Notes: generated from the sequence alone by a model not told the origin. A DNA stretch of 64,000 nt from Isoptericola sediminis (GCF_013085345.1 NZ_JABFAJ010000007.1:1-64000), one strand, 5' to 3'; shown: positions 54,271 to 62,775, counted from the first letter of the stretch. Program-made: numbers and translations.

Positions 54271-55602
54271 TCAGTGGTCGTGACCCTCGTGGTCCTCGTC
54301 CGCGTGGTCCTCGTCCGCGTGGTCCTGGGCCTCCTCGGAGGACGCGGACGGCGCGCCGAGGACGCCGGAGACCTCGTTCGCCTCGACGCCGAGGTCGGCG
54401 GACAGCCATACCTCCTGCTCGACGAGGTCGACGGCGTGGATCTGCTGGTTCGCGGGATCGGTCACGTAGACCGAGCCGTCGAGCGCCAGGACCGCAGGGC
54501 GCGGCTGCTGCCACTCCGTCGGCTCCTCCCACGCGTCCACGACCGGGATGGAGGCGGTGATCTCACCGGACGCGGGGTCGATGATCTGCAGGGCACCGTC
54601 GGTGGTGAGCACGAGCGCCTCGCCGTCGTCGCCGCGGGCGAGGGACCGGAAGCTGTACGCCGCGGGCAGGTCGACGAGCCGATGGCTCGCGTCCCGGGTG
54701 TCGATCAGGCTGACACGCGTCGGCCGCTCGAGCTCGGCGTCCGGGTCGGTCTTGTAGTCACCGAGCACGATCGGCGAGTCCTCGGTGCCGGACTGGTTGC
54801 CGATGCGGGAGTAGTCGTCCGGAGTCCTGACCGCGGTGAACGCGCCGTCGGCGTGGACGACCGCACCGTTCTCGCAGCCGACGACGACGGCCTCGCCCCG
54901 GGCGACGGCCTCGCCGTGCACGCCGGGGCAGTCGTCGTACGCGGCGACCTGCTCGCCGTCGGCGTCCAGGACCGCGACACCGCTGCGCTCGTCCTCGGTG
55001 CCCACGGTGACCAGCAGCGTCCCGTCGCCGAGCGGGACGGCCACGCCGTGGTGGGCGTCCGGGAGCTCGACGGTCTCGATCTCGGCGTCGGCCTCCGCGA
55101 CGTCGAGGGAGTCGACGAGCTGGACGTGGCCCGTGCCGTCGTCGAAGAAGGCGGTCTCGCCGTCGTGCAGGACGACGTGGCCGGGCTTCTCCGCATCGTA
55201 GGTGACGTCCGTGAGCGCGGGGTCGGCGGTGTAGTAGTGGAAGTGGTCCCCGTGGCCCTCGCCCCAGCTGCCCAGGTCGAGCAGCCGGAAGCCGCCGGTG
55301 GTGGAGACCGACAGGTGCCGGCCGTCACCGGCGGGGTTGAGGCGGTTGAAGCCGTCGAGCTCGACGTCGGCGACCTCCTCGAGGCTCATCGCGTCGAGGA
55401 CCTTGATCCCGCCGTCGTAGGTGACCGCGAGGCGGGCGGTCCGGGACGCCGCCTCCGTGGGGGACGCGGTGTCCTCGGCCCCGGCGGAGGGGACGGGGTC
55501 GACCTCGGCGGCCGGGTCGGTGGTGTCGGTGCCGCAGGCGGCGAGCAGGCCGAGCGGCAGCGTGAGCGCGAGCAACGTGGTGGCGCGGGATCGGATGGTC
55601 AT
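54271..55602 (-). CDS. aztD: periplasmic/secreted zinc metallochaperone AztD
   Basis: 443 aa. Lipoprotein signal with LLAAC lipobox, then a WD40-like/seven-bladed propeller as in AztD, with GHGDHFHYY near residue 130 and a His/Asp-rich C-terminal tail (AQDHADEDHADEDHEGHDH) for zinc binding. In Paracoccus AztD hands zinc to the AztC binding protein of an AztABC importer; no aztABC genes are in this window. ATG chosen with the AGGAAAG Shine-Dalgarno stretch; the in-frame start at 55644 lies upstream of it. Two Zur-like boxes precede the gene, so it is likely switched on by zinc shortage. Confidence 0.92.
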   Translation of the reverse strand: MTIRSRATTLLALTLPLGLLAACGTDTTDPAAEVDPVPSAGAEDTASPTEAASRTARLAVTYDGGIKVLDAMSLEEVADVELDGFNRLNPAGDGRHLSVSTTGGFRLLDLGSWGEGHGDHFHYYTADPALTDVTYDAEKPGHVVLHDGETAFFDDGTGHVQLVDSLDVAEADAEIETVELPDAHHGVAVPLGDGTLLVTVGTEDERSGVAVLDADGEQVAAYDDCPGVHGEAVARGEAVVVGCENGAVVHADGAFTAVRTPDDYSRIGNQSGTEDSPIVLGDYKTDPDAELERPTRVSLIDTRDASHRLVDLPAAYSFRSLARGDDGEALVLTTDGALQIIDPASGEITASIPVVDAWEEPTEWQQPRPAVLALDGSVYVTDPANQQIHAVDLVEQEVWLSADLGVEANEVSGVLGAPSASSEEAQDHADEDHADEDHEGHDH

Positions 55603-55672
55603 CGAGCTTCTTTCCTCGTCAGGGACGACACCGGGGCGCGGCACGGCGCAGGGTCGGTGTCGAGAAATCAGC

Positions 55673-55692
55673 GCGAATGAGAATCATTCGCA
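55673..55692. promoter_or_regulatory. Zur-like box 1 upstream of aztD
   Basis: GCGAATGA-GAA-TCATTCGC (55673-55691) is a perfect 8-bp inverted repeat. The 15-mer TGAGAATCATTCGCA (55678-55692) matches the actinobacterial Zur consensus TGAAAATGATTTTCA at 11 of 15 positions. It lies ~75 bp from the aztD start. Confidence 0.65.
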
Positions 55693-55717
55693 TCAACGCC
55701 CATGAGTGAACCACGAG

Positions 55718-55732
55718 TGAGAACGATGATCA
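55718..55732. promoter_or_regulatory. Zur-like box 2 upstream of aztD
   Basis: TGAGAACGATGATCA keeps the outer TGA/TCA and central GAT of the Zur consensus (11 of 15 positions). It starts 40 bp from box 1, about four helical turns. Confidence 0.5.
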
Positions 55733-55748
55733 ACTGAGCGGAGGTCGG

Positions 55749-56513
55749 TCAGCGACGACGGTGCTGCACGCGGTTGGCGGCCAGGCTGACGATCATGGCC
55801 ACGAAGACCACCAGGTAGACCTGACCGATGACGGCCTCGCTGGTGGCCAGCAGCCGGCCCACCGAGCTCTCCGCCGCGAGGTCCCCGTACCCGAGGGTCG
55901 TGATCGTCGTCAGCGAGAAGTACATGAACGCCGTGCTCGGCTCCTCCTGCCCGAAGAACGGCGTCGAGGAGACCGCGTCGGCGGTGATGAACGCGTAGTA
56001 GTACGCGACGGCGATCAGCACGTACGCCGAGACGGCCCCGAGCACCGTGGCCAGGGAGACGACCCGGTGGTACAGCAGGCGGCGCACCACCAGCACCGGG
56101 GGCATCGCGGCGATGATCGCCAGCAGCGGGGGCACCGACGTCACCGCGTCGGGGGTGTCCAGCACCAGGACGATCGTCAGGGACAGCACGAAGAGGAGGC
56201 CGAGCGCCACGTAGAGCCACCTCCGCGGCCGGGTGCGCAGGCCGGCCGCACGCAGCGCCAGCACGAAGGTCGCCCCCACCGTCACCGTCGTCGCGAGCCC
56301 CGCCAGGGCCGGTCCGAGCTCTCCTCCCGGGGCCGACCGGAGGTCCACGAGCGACAGCAGCACGACCGTCAGGGCGCTCAGGGCGAGGAGCACTCCGAAG
56401 CGGTCGACCCAGCGCGAGTGCGGGTCGAACCGGGGGTCGTCGGGTGCCACGGGCTGCGCCCGGCGCGGGAAGAAGCCCTCGTGCGGCGCGCCGGGGTCGA
56501 CGTCGCCCGTCAC
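55749..56513 (-). CDS. potassium channel family protein
   Basis: 254 aa, about six TM helices plus a pore loop. The selectivity filter TLGYGD lies in TTITTLGYGDL near residue 205, followed by the final helix (VIGQVYLVVFVAMIVSLAAN). There is no C-terminal RCK or cyclic-nucleotide domain, and the N-terminal ~35 residues are cytoplasmic. The GTG start overlaps the stop of the YibE/F-like gene by 4 bp, so channel and transporter are co-translated. Confidence 0.9.
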   Translation of the reverse strand: MTGDVDPGAPHEGFFPRRAQPVAPDDPRFDPHSRWVDRFGVLLALSALTVVLLSLVDLRSAPGGELGPALAGLATTVTVGATFVLALRAAGLRTRPRRWLYVALGLLFVLSLTIVLVLDTPDAVTSVPPLLAIIAAMPPVLVVRRLLYHRVVSLATVLGAVSAYVLIAVAYYYAFITADAVSSTPFFGQEEPSTAFMYFSLTTITTLGYGDLAAESSVGRLLATSEAVIGQVYLVVFVAMIVSLAANRVQHRRR

Positions 56514-57835
56514 GGCTGCTCAGCCCCGGGATCTGGTCGGCTCGGCACGGCGTCCTCCGGTGTCGCGTGCGACCCATCGTGGCCGACCTCGGCCCCCGTC
56601 GCCAGGGCGCGGCCCGACGGCACCGTGACCGCCGCGATCGCCGTCGTGATCGGGATCGCCAGCACCAGACCGATCGACCCCACCAGGGTGCGCACGATCT
56701 CCTCGGCGATCTCGCCCGAGGTCATGGTCATCAACGGCGTCTGGTCCAGCAGCCACACCGTCAGCAGCAGGGGCAGGGCGGCACCGACGTAGGCGAACGC
56801 GATCGTGTAGACCGTCGAGGCGATGTGGTCCCGCCCGATCCGCATCGCCCGGGCGAACAGCGCCCGTCGCGGGGCTGTCGGGGCGAGCGCCCGCAGCTCC
56901 CAGACGGCCGACGCCTGCGTGATCGTCACGTCGTTGAGCACACCCATGCCGGCCAGCACCAGACCGCAGAGCGCGATGCCGCGCAGGTCCACGCCGGGAG
57001 CGATGACGGGCAGGTTCTGCGCGACCTCCTCCGAGGCCCCCGTGATCTGCGCGGCACCGGTCGCCCAGGCCCCGATCCCCGCGGTCAGGGCCAGGCCCGC
57101 CAGCGTCCCGAGCAGCGCGACGGTGGTGCGCGCCGTCAGGCCGTGGGCCAGGTAGAGCACCGCCAGCATCACCGCCGACGAGGTCACCAGCGCCACACCC
57201 ATCGCGTTCTCCCCGGACAGCAGCGCGGGGAAGGTGAAGGTGACGAAGACGCCGAAGGCCACCGCGAGCCCCGCGAGCGCCGCGAGCCCCCGCCACCGGG
57301 CCACGAGCAGCACGACCAGCACGTACGCGGCCGCCAGGATCGCGAACGGGACCTCCCGCTCGTAGTCCATGAAGACGTAGGGCACGGGCGTCTCGGCGAA
57401 GTCGCCGATGTACAGCGCCACGACGGGGTCGCCGGGTTCGAGCGCGAACCGTGGTTCCGCCTGCATCCCGGAGGTGCTCCCGTCCGGCAGCCGGATCGCG
57501 ACGTTGCCGGTGGTCGAGTCCTCCGTGGTCGGCCAGGAGGCGTCCCCGGCGGCCTCGCCCTCGAGCGGGCCGACGACGGTCGCGGACACCAGCTCGCTGC
57601 CCTCGACGACGACGGGCACCCGGTCGGGCACGTCGGCGGCCGACGGCCACAGCTGCCACAGCCCCAGGGCGGTGGCGACGAGGGCGGGAAGGACCAGGAG
57701 CGCAAGCACGACCCGCGTCCGCAGCGGGGCGGGCGGGGCCGGGCCTCCGTGACCGTGCCCGTGCCCGTGCCCACCGCCGGTCACGGTGGTCAGCTCGGCG
57801 GTCCGGGCGTGCCGGGCGCCGACGTCGGTCGTCAC
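56510..57835 (-). CDS. YibE/F family membrane protein with His-rich N terminus
   Basis: About 441 aa. Cytoplasmic tail with HGHGHGHGG (near residue 22), one TM helix, a ~120-residue outer domain (VEGSELVSATVVGPLEGEAAG ... FALEPGDPVVALYIGDFAETPVPYVFMDYER), then seven or eight TM helices of the YibE/F domain with GMGVLNDVTITQASAV and TVYTIAFAYVGAALPLLL. The transported species is unknown. GTG 57835 is chosen because CAGGAT (57843-57848) ends 7 nt upstream, as at two other genes here; ATG 57844 overlaps this box. Confidence 0.85.
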   Translation of the reverse strand: MTTDVGARHARTAELTTVTGGGHGHGHGHGGPAPPAPLRTRVVLALLVLPALVATALGLWQLWPSAADVPDRVPVVVEGSELVSATVVGPLEGEAAGDASWPTTEDSTTGNVAIRLPDGSTSGMQAEPRFALEPGDPVVALYIGDFAETPVPYVFMDYEREVPFAILAAAYVLVVLLVARWRGLAALAGLAVAFGVFVTFTFPALLSGENAMGVALVTSSAVMLAVLYLAHGLTARTTVALLGTLAGLALTAGIGAWATGAAQITGASEEVAQNLPVIAPGVDLRGIALCGLVLAGMGVLNDVTITQASAVWELRALAPTAPRRALFARAMRIGRDHIASTVYTIAFAYVGAALPLLLTVWLLDQTPLMTMTSGEIAEEIVRTLVGSIGLVLAIPITTAIAAVTVPSGRALATGAEVGHDGSHATPEDAVPSRPDPGAEQP

Positions 57836-57895
57836 GGCAGGCATCCTGCCACGCCGCGCTCGGGCGTCCCGCACCCCGCGCCGTACACTCCGCGG

Positions 57896-58909
57896 GTGAT
57901 CACCCCAGACCCGGTGCGCAACGTCGGCACCGTCGCCGGCGTCGCGGCCGCCGTGCTGGGCGGTCTGGCGGCCGCCACGCAGTCCCGGGTCAACGGGACC
58001 CTGGCCACCGAGGTCGGCAGCGGGTTCGGGGCGGCCGTCGTCTCCTTCGGCTCGGGGCTGCTCTGGCTGACGATCGCGGTGCTGTGCTGGCCCGCGGCGC
58101 GCACCGCCCTCGGTCGCGTCCGCACCGCCCTGCGCACCGGGGGGCTGCGCCCCTGGGAGGTGCTGGGCGGACTCGGCGGCGGGTTCTACGTCGCGGCCCA
58201 GGGCCTGACCGTCTCCTCCCTCGGCGTCGCGCTGTTCATGGTGGCGATCGTGGCCGGGCAGTCCGTGAGCTCTCTGGTCGTGGACCGGCTCGGGCTCGCC
58301 CCGGGCGGGGTCCGCCTGGTCACCGTGGGCCGCGCCGTCGGCCCGACGCTGACCGTGGTCGCCGTCGCGGTCGCCGTGTCCGGGTCGGTGGACCGCGTCG
58401 AGGACGTGTGGCTGGCCGTGGTCCCGCTGTTCGCCGGGGTCTTCCAGGCCTGGCAGCAGGCGATGAACGGGCGGGTACGGGGTGCGGCCGTCCCGGCGGC
58501 CGCACCGGGGGCACCGCCGTCGTCCACGTTCCCCGGGGTGGCGGCGGCGACGTTCATGAACTTCCTCGTCGGCACGACGGCGCTGGTGGTCGCCTTCGCC
58601 GTGTCGGTGCTGGTGGGCGGATGGCCGGCGGGTGCGCTGCCGACGCGCTGGCCCCTGGACCTCGTGCTGTACTCCGGCGGGCTGCTCGGGATCGTGTTCA
58701 TCGCGATCCAGGCGGCCGTGGTGCACCGCATCGGTGTGCTGCTGCTCGGTCTGGGGCTCATCGCCGGGCAGGTCGTCGGCGCGCTCCTGCTCGACGTCCT
58801 CGTCCCCGGGGCCGCGGCTCCCGGTGCGGCCATGTACGTCGGCGCCGCCCTGACCCTGGTGGCGGTCGCCGTCCCGCTCGTGGAGTCGCGACTCCGGCGA
58901 CGGCGCTGA
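57896..58909 (+). CDS. DMT-family transporter (DUF606/YdcZ-like)
   Basis: 337 aa made of two homologous halves of about five TM helices each: first half AAVLGGLAAATQSRVNG...GGGFYVAAQGLTVSSLGVALFMV; second half LVPLFAGVFQAWQQAMNGRVRG...GGLLGIVFIAIQAAVVHRIGV. The QxxxN/QAxNG motif recurs in both. The substrate is unknown. GTG start with TACACT (57884-57889) ending 6 nt upstream. Divergent from the YibE/F-like gene (60-bp gap); convergent with the LVIVD gene, sharing a hairpin that includes both stop codons. Confidence 0.9.
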   Translation: MITPDPVRNVGTVAGVAAAVLGGLAAATQSRVNGTLATEVGSGFGAAVVSFGSGLLWLTIAVLCWPAARTALGRVRTALRTGGLRPWEVLGGLGGGFYVAAQGLTVSSLGVALFMVAIVAGQSVSSLVVDRLGLAPGGVRLVTVGRAVGPTLTVVAVAVAVSGSVDRVEDVWLAVVPLFAGVFQAWQQAMNGRVRGAAVPAAAPGAPPSSTFPGVAAATFMNFLVGTTALVVAFAVSVLVGGWPAGALPTRWPLDLVLYSGGLLGIVFIAIQAAVVHRIGVLLLGLGLIAGQVVGALLLDVLVPGAAAPGAAMYVGAALTLVAVAVPLVESRLRRRR

Positions 58910-58964
58910 CCCCGGTCGACGACGCGACCGAGCGCCGGGCGCTCGGTCGCGTCGTCCGGGGTCA
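58907..58964. terminator. near-perfect bidirectional terminator including both stop codons
   Basis: 19 perfect base pairs (58918-58936 with 58938-58956), extended by TGACCCCGG (58907-58915) with CCGGGGTCA (58956-58964). The outermost TGA is the stop of the DMT gene; the outermost TCA is the complement of the LVIVD-gene stop. One hairpin therefore ends both converging genes. Confidence 0.85.
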
Positions 58965-60419
58965 GCCGTGGAAGCGGACCTGCCCCTGCGGGTTGAGCTC
59001 ACGGTAGGTGTTCGGCTTCTGCTTGCCGACACCGGCCGCGTCGTCGATCTCCAGGACGTCGAAGCCCTGCTGGATGTCGTTCGAGAAGACGTACCCGTTG
59101 TAGTAGTACGCCGACCACGACCCGCCGAGGATCAGCCGCTCGGCGGACAGCGGGCCCCGGTCGAACCAGGCGATCTCGGTCGGGTTCTCCGAGTCCGTGA
59201 AGTCGAACACCGAGATCCCGCCCTGGTACCAGGCCTGGACCATGATGTCCTTGTCCTTGACCGGGATGAGCGACCCGTTGTGCGCCACGCAGTTCTCGGT
59301 GTTGGTGTTGGTCCGCGGGATCTTGTAGTAGCTGCGGAACTCCAGCTCGCCGTCGACGATGTCGTAGATGCCGTTGGCGCCGCGCTTGGAGCCGACCGAC
59401 TCGTTGCACGTCGCCGCGCCGCCGCCGCCGAGCTCGTCGGTGAACACCACCTTGGTGCCGTCGTTGTTGAACGTCGCCGAGTGCCAGAACGCGAAGTTCT
59501 CGGTGTCGCGGACGGTCGAGACGACCTCGGGCTGCTCACGGTCCGAGATGTCCATGAGGATGCCGTCGCCCATGCAGGCGCCCGCCGCGAGGTCGAGCTT
59601 CACGAAGGTCGTGATGTCGTGGCAGCCGGAGGTGTTGGTGTAGCCGCCCTCGGGGAACAGCACCGGCTCGGAGACGACCGCGGCCTCGGCGGGGGCCTTC
59701 ATCGGGATCTTGACCACGGAGATCTTGTCGTGCGGCGGCTGGCACCCGGACAGCAGCGAGTTCGGCGAGTACGAGGAGACGTAGACGTAGAGCGTCTGCC
59801 CGTCCTTGCTCGGTGCCAGGGAGTTCGTGTGCGACCCGCACGCCGTCTCGACGGCGGCGACGTACTGCGGCTCCGTGGGCTCGGAGATGTCGAAGACCTT
59901 CAGCCCCTCCCAGTAGTCGACCCCCACCGGGTAGATCGGCTCGCTCTCGCACGAGTCGTCCGTGCGCCACGAGTCCGTGGACAGCACGAGCAGGTCGCCG
60001 TACACCGAGACGTCGTTCTGCGAGCCCGGGCAGACGACCTGGGCGGCCTGGGTCGGGGCCTCCGGGTCGGAGATGTCGTACACGGTGAACCCGTTGTAGT
60101 TGCCGGCGAAGGCGTAGTCGCCCTGGAACGCCAGGTCGGAGCTGTAGGAGTTCTCCGCCGCGAACGCCCCGTTCTTGGGGATGTTGGCGATCAGCTCCAT
60201 GTTCATCGAGTCCGTCGTGCCCGGCTCGCTCAGGGAGAGCGGGGTCGCGCCGTCGTCCAGGGCCGCGATGCTCTGGGCAGGCAGCTCGGACCCGTCGCTC
60301 GGCTCGGCGAAGCCGGGGGCCGCGACGGCGAAGGACCCGACCGCGAGCACGCTGGTGAGCGCTCCGGTCGCCAGCGCACGACGTCGCTGTCCGGTGGTCA
60401 GTTGACGCACAGGCGTCAC
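58962..60419 (-). CDS. secreted LVIVD-repeat protein
   Basis: 485 aa. Sec signal peptide (~residues 14-38, cleavage after GFA), then a long beta-rich extracellular region with LVIVD-type repeats (GDYAFAGNYNGFTVYDISDPEAP; LKVFDISEPTEP; ILMDISDREQP; ISVFDFTDSENP). These form a propeller-like fold. About eight cysteines suggest disulfides. GTG 60419 has a strong AAGGAGG only 3-4 nt upstream; a GTG three codons later would be better spaced and is a fair alternative. Divergent from the DUF305 lipoprotein gene, a pairing I recall as common in actinobacteria. Confidence 0.88.
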   Translation of the reverse strand: MTPVRQLTTGQRRRALATGALTSVLAVGSFAVAAPGFAEPSDGSELPAQSIAALDDGATPLSLSEPGTTDSMNMELIANIPKNGAFAAENSYSSDLAFQGDYAFAGNYNGFTVYDISDPEAPTQAAQVVCPGSQNDVSVYGDLLVLSTDSWRTDDSCESEPIYPVGVDYWEGLKVFDISEPTEPQYVAAVETACGSHTNSLAPSKDGQTLYVYVSSYSPNSLLSGCQPPHDKISVVKIPMKAPAEAAVVSEPVLFPEGGYTNTSGCHDITTFVKLDLAAGACMGDGILMDISDREQPEVVSTVRDTENFAFWHSATFNNDGTKVVFTDELGGGGAATCNESVGSKRGANGIYDIVDGELEFRSYYKIPRTNTNTENCVAHNGSLIPVKDKDIMVQAWYQGGISVFDFTDSENPTEIAWFDRGPLSAERLILGGSWSAYYYNGYVFSNDIQQGFDVLEIDDAAGVGKQKPNTYRELNPQGQVRFHG

Positions 60420-60454
60420 ACCTCCTTGGGTAGTGTGCCCCTAGCATCACCTGA

Positions 60455-60470
60455 TGTGACGTTCGTCACC
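60455..60470. promoter_or_regulatory. Crp/GlxR-like site between divergent LVIVD and DUF305 genes
   Basis: TGTGACGTTCGTCACC fits TGTGA-N6-TCACA with one end base changed; the core GTGACG-TT-CGTCAC is a perfect inverted repeat. Centred ~33 bp upstream of the DUF305 start and ~43 bp upstream of the LVIVD start, so one protein could control both. Confidence 0.55.
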
Positions 60471-60495
60471 AGGGGGGAACCAGAAAAATTTCCGG

Positions 60496-61218
60496 ATGGT
60501 GACAGTGGACGTGCAGAGAACGCTCAGGATTCGCCGGGACAGGTGGCCCGCCGTGGTGACCACGCTGGTCGCCGTGACCGCCGTGACCTCCTGCACGGGC
60601 GGCGCGCCCGAGGAGGCTGCCGGGACGGCCGCACCCGAGAGCGTCGTCGTGCAGCCGGGCCGCCCCGGCGAGGACAGCACGACGGTGCAGCCCGAGGACT
60701 TCGAGGCCACCGAGCCCGAGGACCGGTGGAACGAGGCCGACGCGACGTTCGTGAGCGACATGATCGTGCACCACGCCCAGGCCCTGGAGATGTCCGCGCT
60801 CGCAGCCGACCGGGCCGAGGACCCCTCCGTGCTGGCGATCGCCGACCGGATCCGCGACACCCAGGGTGCGGAGATCCACGGCATGGCGGGCTGGTTGCAG
60901 GGGCACGGCCTGCCGGTCCCCGTCCCGCTGGAGGGGGGCGACGGCTCCGGGCCCCGGGTACCGGCCGAGCACGACCACGAGGACATGCCGGGCATGCTGA
61001 CGGACGCCCAGATGGCCGAGCTGGAGGCGGCGACCGGTGCGGAGTTCGACCGGCTCTACCTCGAGGGCATGATCCAGCACCACCGGGGTGCGGTCACGAT
61101 GTCCACCGATCTCGTCGGCGCCGGGACCAACCTGCGCACCCAGGAGCTGGCCGCGGACATCGGCGCCGGCCAGCTCGCCGAGATCGACCGCATGCAGGAG
61201 ATGCTGGACGGCCTGTGA
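60496..61218 (+). CDS. DUF305 lipoprotein
   Basis: 240 aa. Signal helix and lipobox VTSC (Cys ~33), a Glu/Pro linker, and a ferritin-like DUF305 helical domain with two repeats: FVSDMIVHHAQALEMSALAA and YLEGMIQHHRGAVTMSTDLV. The HHxxAxxM motifs occur twice, with a second His/Met-rich stretch (EHDHEDMPGM) between them. Such motifs bind copper or related metals; the function is not settled. AAAAAT ends 6 nt before the ATG. Secreted partner of the LVIVD protein. Confidence 0.9.
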   Translation: MVTVDVQRTLRIRRDRWPAVVTTLVAVTAVTSCTGGAPEEAAGTAAPESVVVQPGRPGEDSTTVQPEDFEATEPEDRWNEADATFVSDMIVHHAQALEMSALAADRAEDPSVLAIADRIRDTQGAEIHGMAGWLQGHGLPVPVPLEGGDGSGPRVPAEHDHEDMPGMLTDAQMAELEAATGAEFDRLYLEGMIQHHRGAVTMSTDLVGAGTNLRTQELAADIGAGQLAEIDRMQEMLDGL

Positions 61219-61233
61219 CCGGCCGGCGGCGGG

Positions 61234-62043
61234 TCAGGGAGCCGTCACGAAGATGTCGAACAGCTCCGGGTGGTGGCCGTGCACCAGCACGGCGAAGACC
61301 ACCGCGTCGAACAGCAGGTGCACCGTGACGACGTACGGCAACGACTTGTACCGGGCGAAGATCCAGCCCTGCACCAGCGCGAACGGGATCGTCAGCAGCG
61401 GCCCCCACTCGCGGTAGCCGAGCTCCCACAGGAACGACACGAACACCGTGGCCTGGAGCAGGTTGGCCGCCTGCAGCGGGAAGTGACGGCGCAGCAGCGC
61501 GAACACCGTGCAGATGAAGAACAGCTCGTCCCAGATGCCGACCGCGTTGACGCCGACGAACAGCCTCCCGATCGCACCGTCCTCCTCGAGCGGCGGCCAG
61601 TTCAGGTACGCCCCGGAGGACAGGAAGTACCAGGGCAGCACGAGGTAGCCGACGACGACCACGACCACCAGGTAGAGCCACTGCCCGCGGGTCCACCGGC
61701 GCCCGGTGAGGACGGGGAACTGCACCGCACCCTTGCCGTCGTCGTCGCGGAACACGTAGCGGGACAGCGCCCAGGGCACCAGGACCGCCAGCGACAGCGC
61801 GACCGTGAACCTCGCCATGCCGGCGTCCGAGAGGTCGGCCTCCAGCGAGATCGAGGACACGATCGACATGCCGAGCGCGATGAGGGCGAGGTCCCGCCCG
61901 AGGCGGCGGTCGGCGACCAGACCGAGGACGACACCTGCCAGCAGCGGCACGTAGCCGAGCGGGCGCACGTGCACGGCGAACAGGAGCACCGCGGCACCGC
62001 ACACGAGCACGGCAGCGCTGTAGCGGGCGAGGACGGCGGCCAT
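61234..62043 (-). CDS. CPBP-like membrane protein
   Basis: 269 aa, about eight TM helices. The CPBP-like motif region is GIWDELFFICTVFALLRRHF (Asp-Glu where most members have Glu-Glu), followed by FLWELGYREWGPLLTIPFALVQGWIFARYKSL and VHLLFDAVVF, keeping the later Glu and His of the putative metal site. Peptidase activity is uncertain. ATG 62043 is preferred over GTG 62052 because TAGGGT (62051-62056) ends 7 nt before it. Convergent with the DUF305 gene (15-bp gap). Confidence 0.82.
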   Translation of the reverse strand: MAAVLARYSAAVLVCGAAVLLFAVHVRPLGYVPLLAGVVLGLVADRRLGRDLALIALGMSIVSSISLEADLSDAGMARFTVALSLAVLVPWALSRYVFRDDDGKGAVQFPVLTGRRWTRGQWLYLVVVVVVGYLVLPWYFLSSGAYLNWPPLEEDGAIGRLFVGVNAVGIWDELFFICTVFALLRRHFPLQAANLLQATVFVSFLWELGYREWGPLLTIPFALVQGWIFARYKSLPYVVTVHLLFDAVVFAVLVHGHHPELFDIFVTAP

Positions 62044-62075
62044 GCCGGGCACCCTAACGGTGCGGACGGGCGACG

Positions 62076-62729
62076 TCAGGGCGCCGGGTGCGCGTCGCCG
62101 AGCTCGACGAACACGGCGCGGTTGAGGCGGAACGCCTCCTGGGCCTCCGCGACGGCCGTCGCCGTCTCGTCAGGGGTCAGCGCAAGGTCGTCGAGCCGGG
62201 CCCGGTACAGGTCCTTGAACGGCTTGAGCCGCGGGATCGCGGGGAAGTCGTAGAACTCCAGGCCGTCGGCCCCCAGGCCGTAGTGGCGCTGCATCATCCG
62301 CTGCACGATCTGCCCGCCCGAGAGGTCGCCCAGGTAGCGGGTGTAGGCGTGGGCGGCGTACTCCGGCACCCGGGTCCCGACGTCGTGCAGCCGGGCGATG
62401 TAGGTCGCGGTGGCCGGCAGCACCCGGATCTCGTCCCGCCAGGCCGGTCCGCGCAGGAACGCCAGGTCGCGTTCGATGGCCGGGACGCGCCTCAGCTCGT
62501 CGAACACCAGGCCCGTGCCGCGCCGATCCTGGCGCACGGTCTCGCCCACCTGCTCCAGGGCGGTGTACACGGCGTGCTGCTGGGCGGCCAGGTCGGCGTA
62601 GGCGTCCACGTCGAGCCGACCACCCAGGAGCAGGGAGACGAAGCCTTCGTTCTCGGCCCGCTCGTGCTCCTCGCGCGTGCCGTCGCGCAGCAGGGCGGAG
62701 AGGGTGCGCTCCGGGGCGACGACGGGCAT
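62076..62729 (-). CDS. biliverdin-producing heme oxygenase
   Basis: 217 aa, HmuO/HO-1 family. The proximal heme-ligand His is in REEHERAENE near residue 21. The distal helix is YLGDLSGGQIVQRMMQRHYG, with the flexible glycines over the heme, and the C-terminal half has FYDFPAIPRLKPFKDLYR. It opens heme to biliverdin, CO and Fe2+, usually for iron supply. GGAGG lies 5 nt before the ATG. An iron-box-like sequence (62791-62809) lies ~65 bp upstream, so iron starvation probably induces it. Confidence 0.94.
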   Translation of the reverse strand: MPVVAPERTLSALLRDGTREEHERAENEGFVSLLLGGRLDVDAYADLAAQQHAVYTALEQVGETVRQDRRGTGLVFDELRRVPAIERDLAFLRGPAWRDEIRVLPATATYIARLHDVGTRVPEYAAHAYTRYLGDLSGGQIVQRMMQRHYGLGADGLEFYDFPAIPRLKPFKDLYRARLDDLALTPDETATAVAEAQEAFRLNRAVFVELGDAHPAP

Positions 62730-62775
62730 GGGACCTCCACCGGGACGGATGGTGACGACGTGTCGGGACCCCTCC

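Noticed and set aside
56510-59032. An 840-aa YibE/F protein starting at 59032
   Set aside because: The first ~400 residues overlap the DMT transporter gene on the other strand and are compositional noise. The CAGGAT-GTG start at 57835 fits the local pattern.
60456-60469. GTGACGTTCGTCAC as a transcription terminator
   Set aside because: It lies between divergent genes upstream of both, with 6-bp arms and a 2-nt centre, so it fits an operator and not a terminator.
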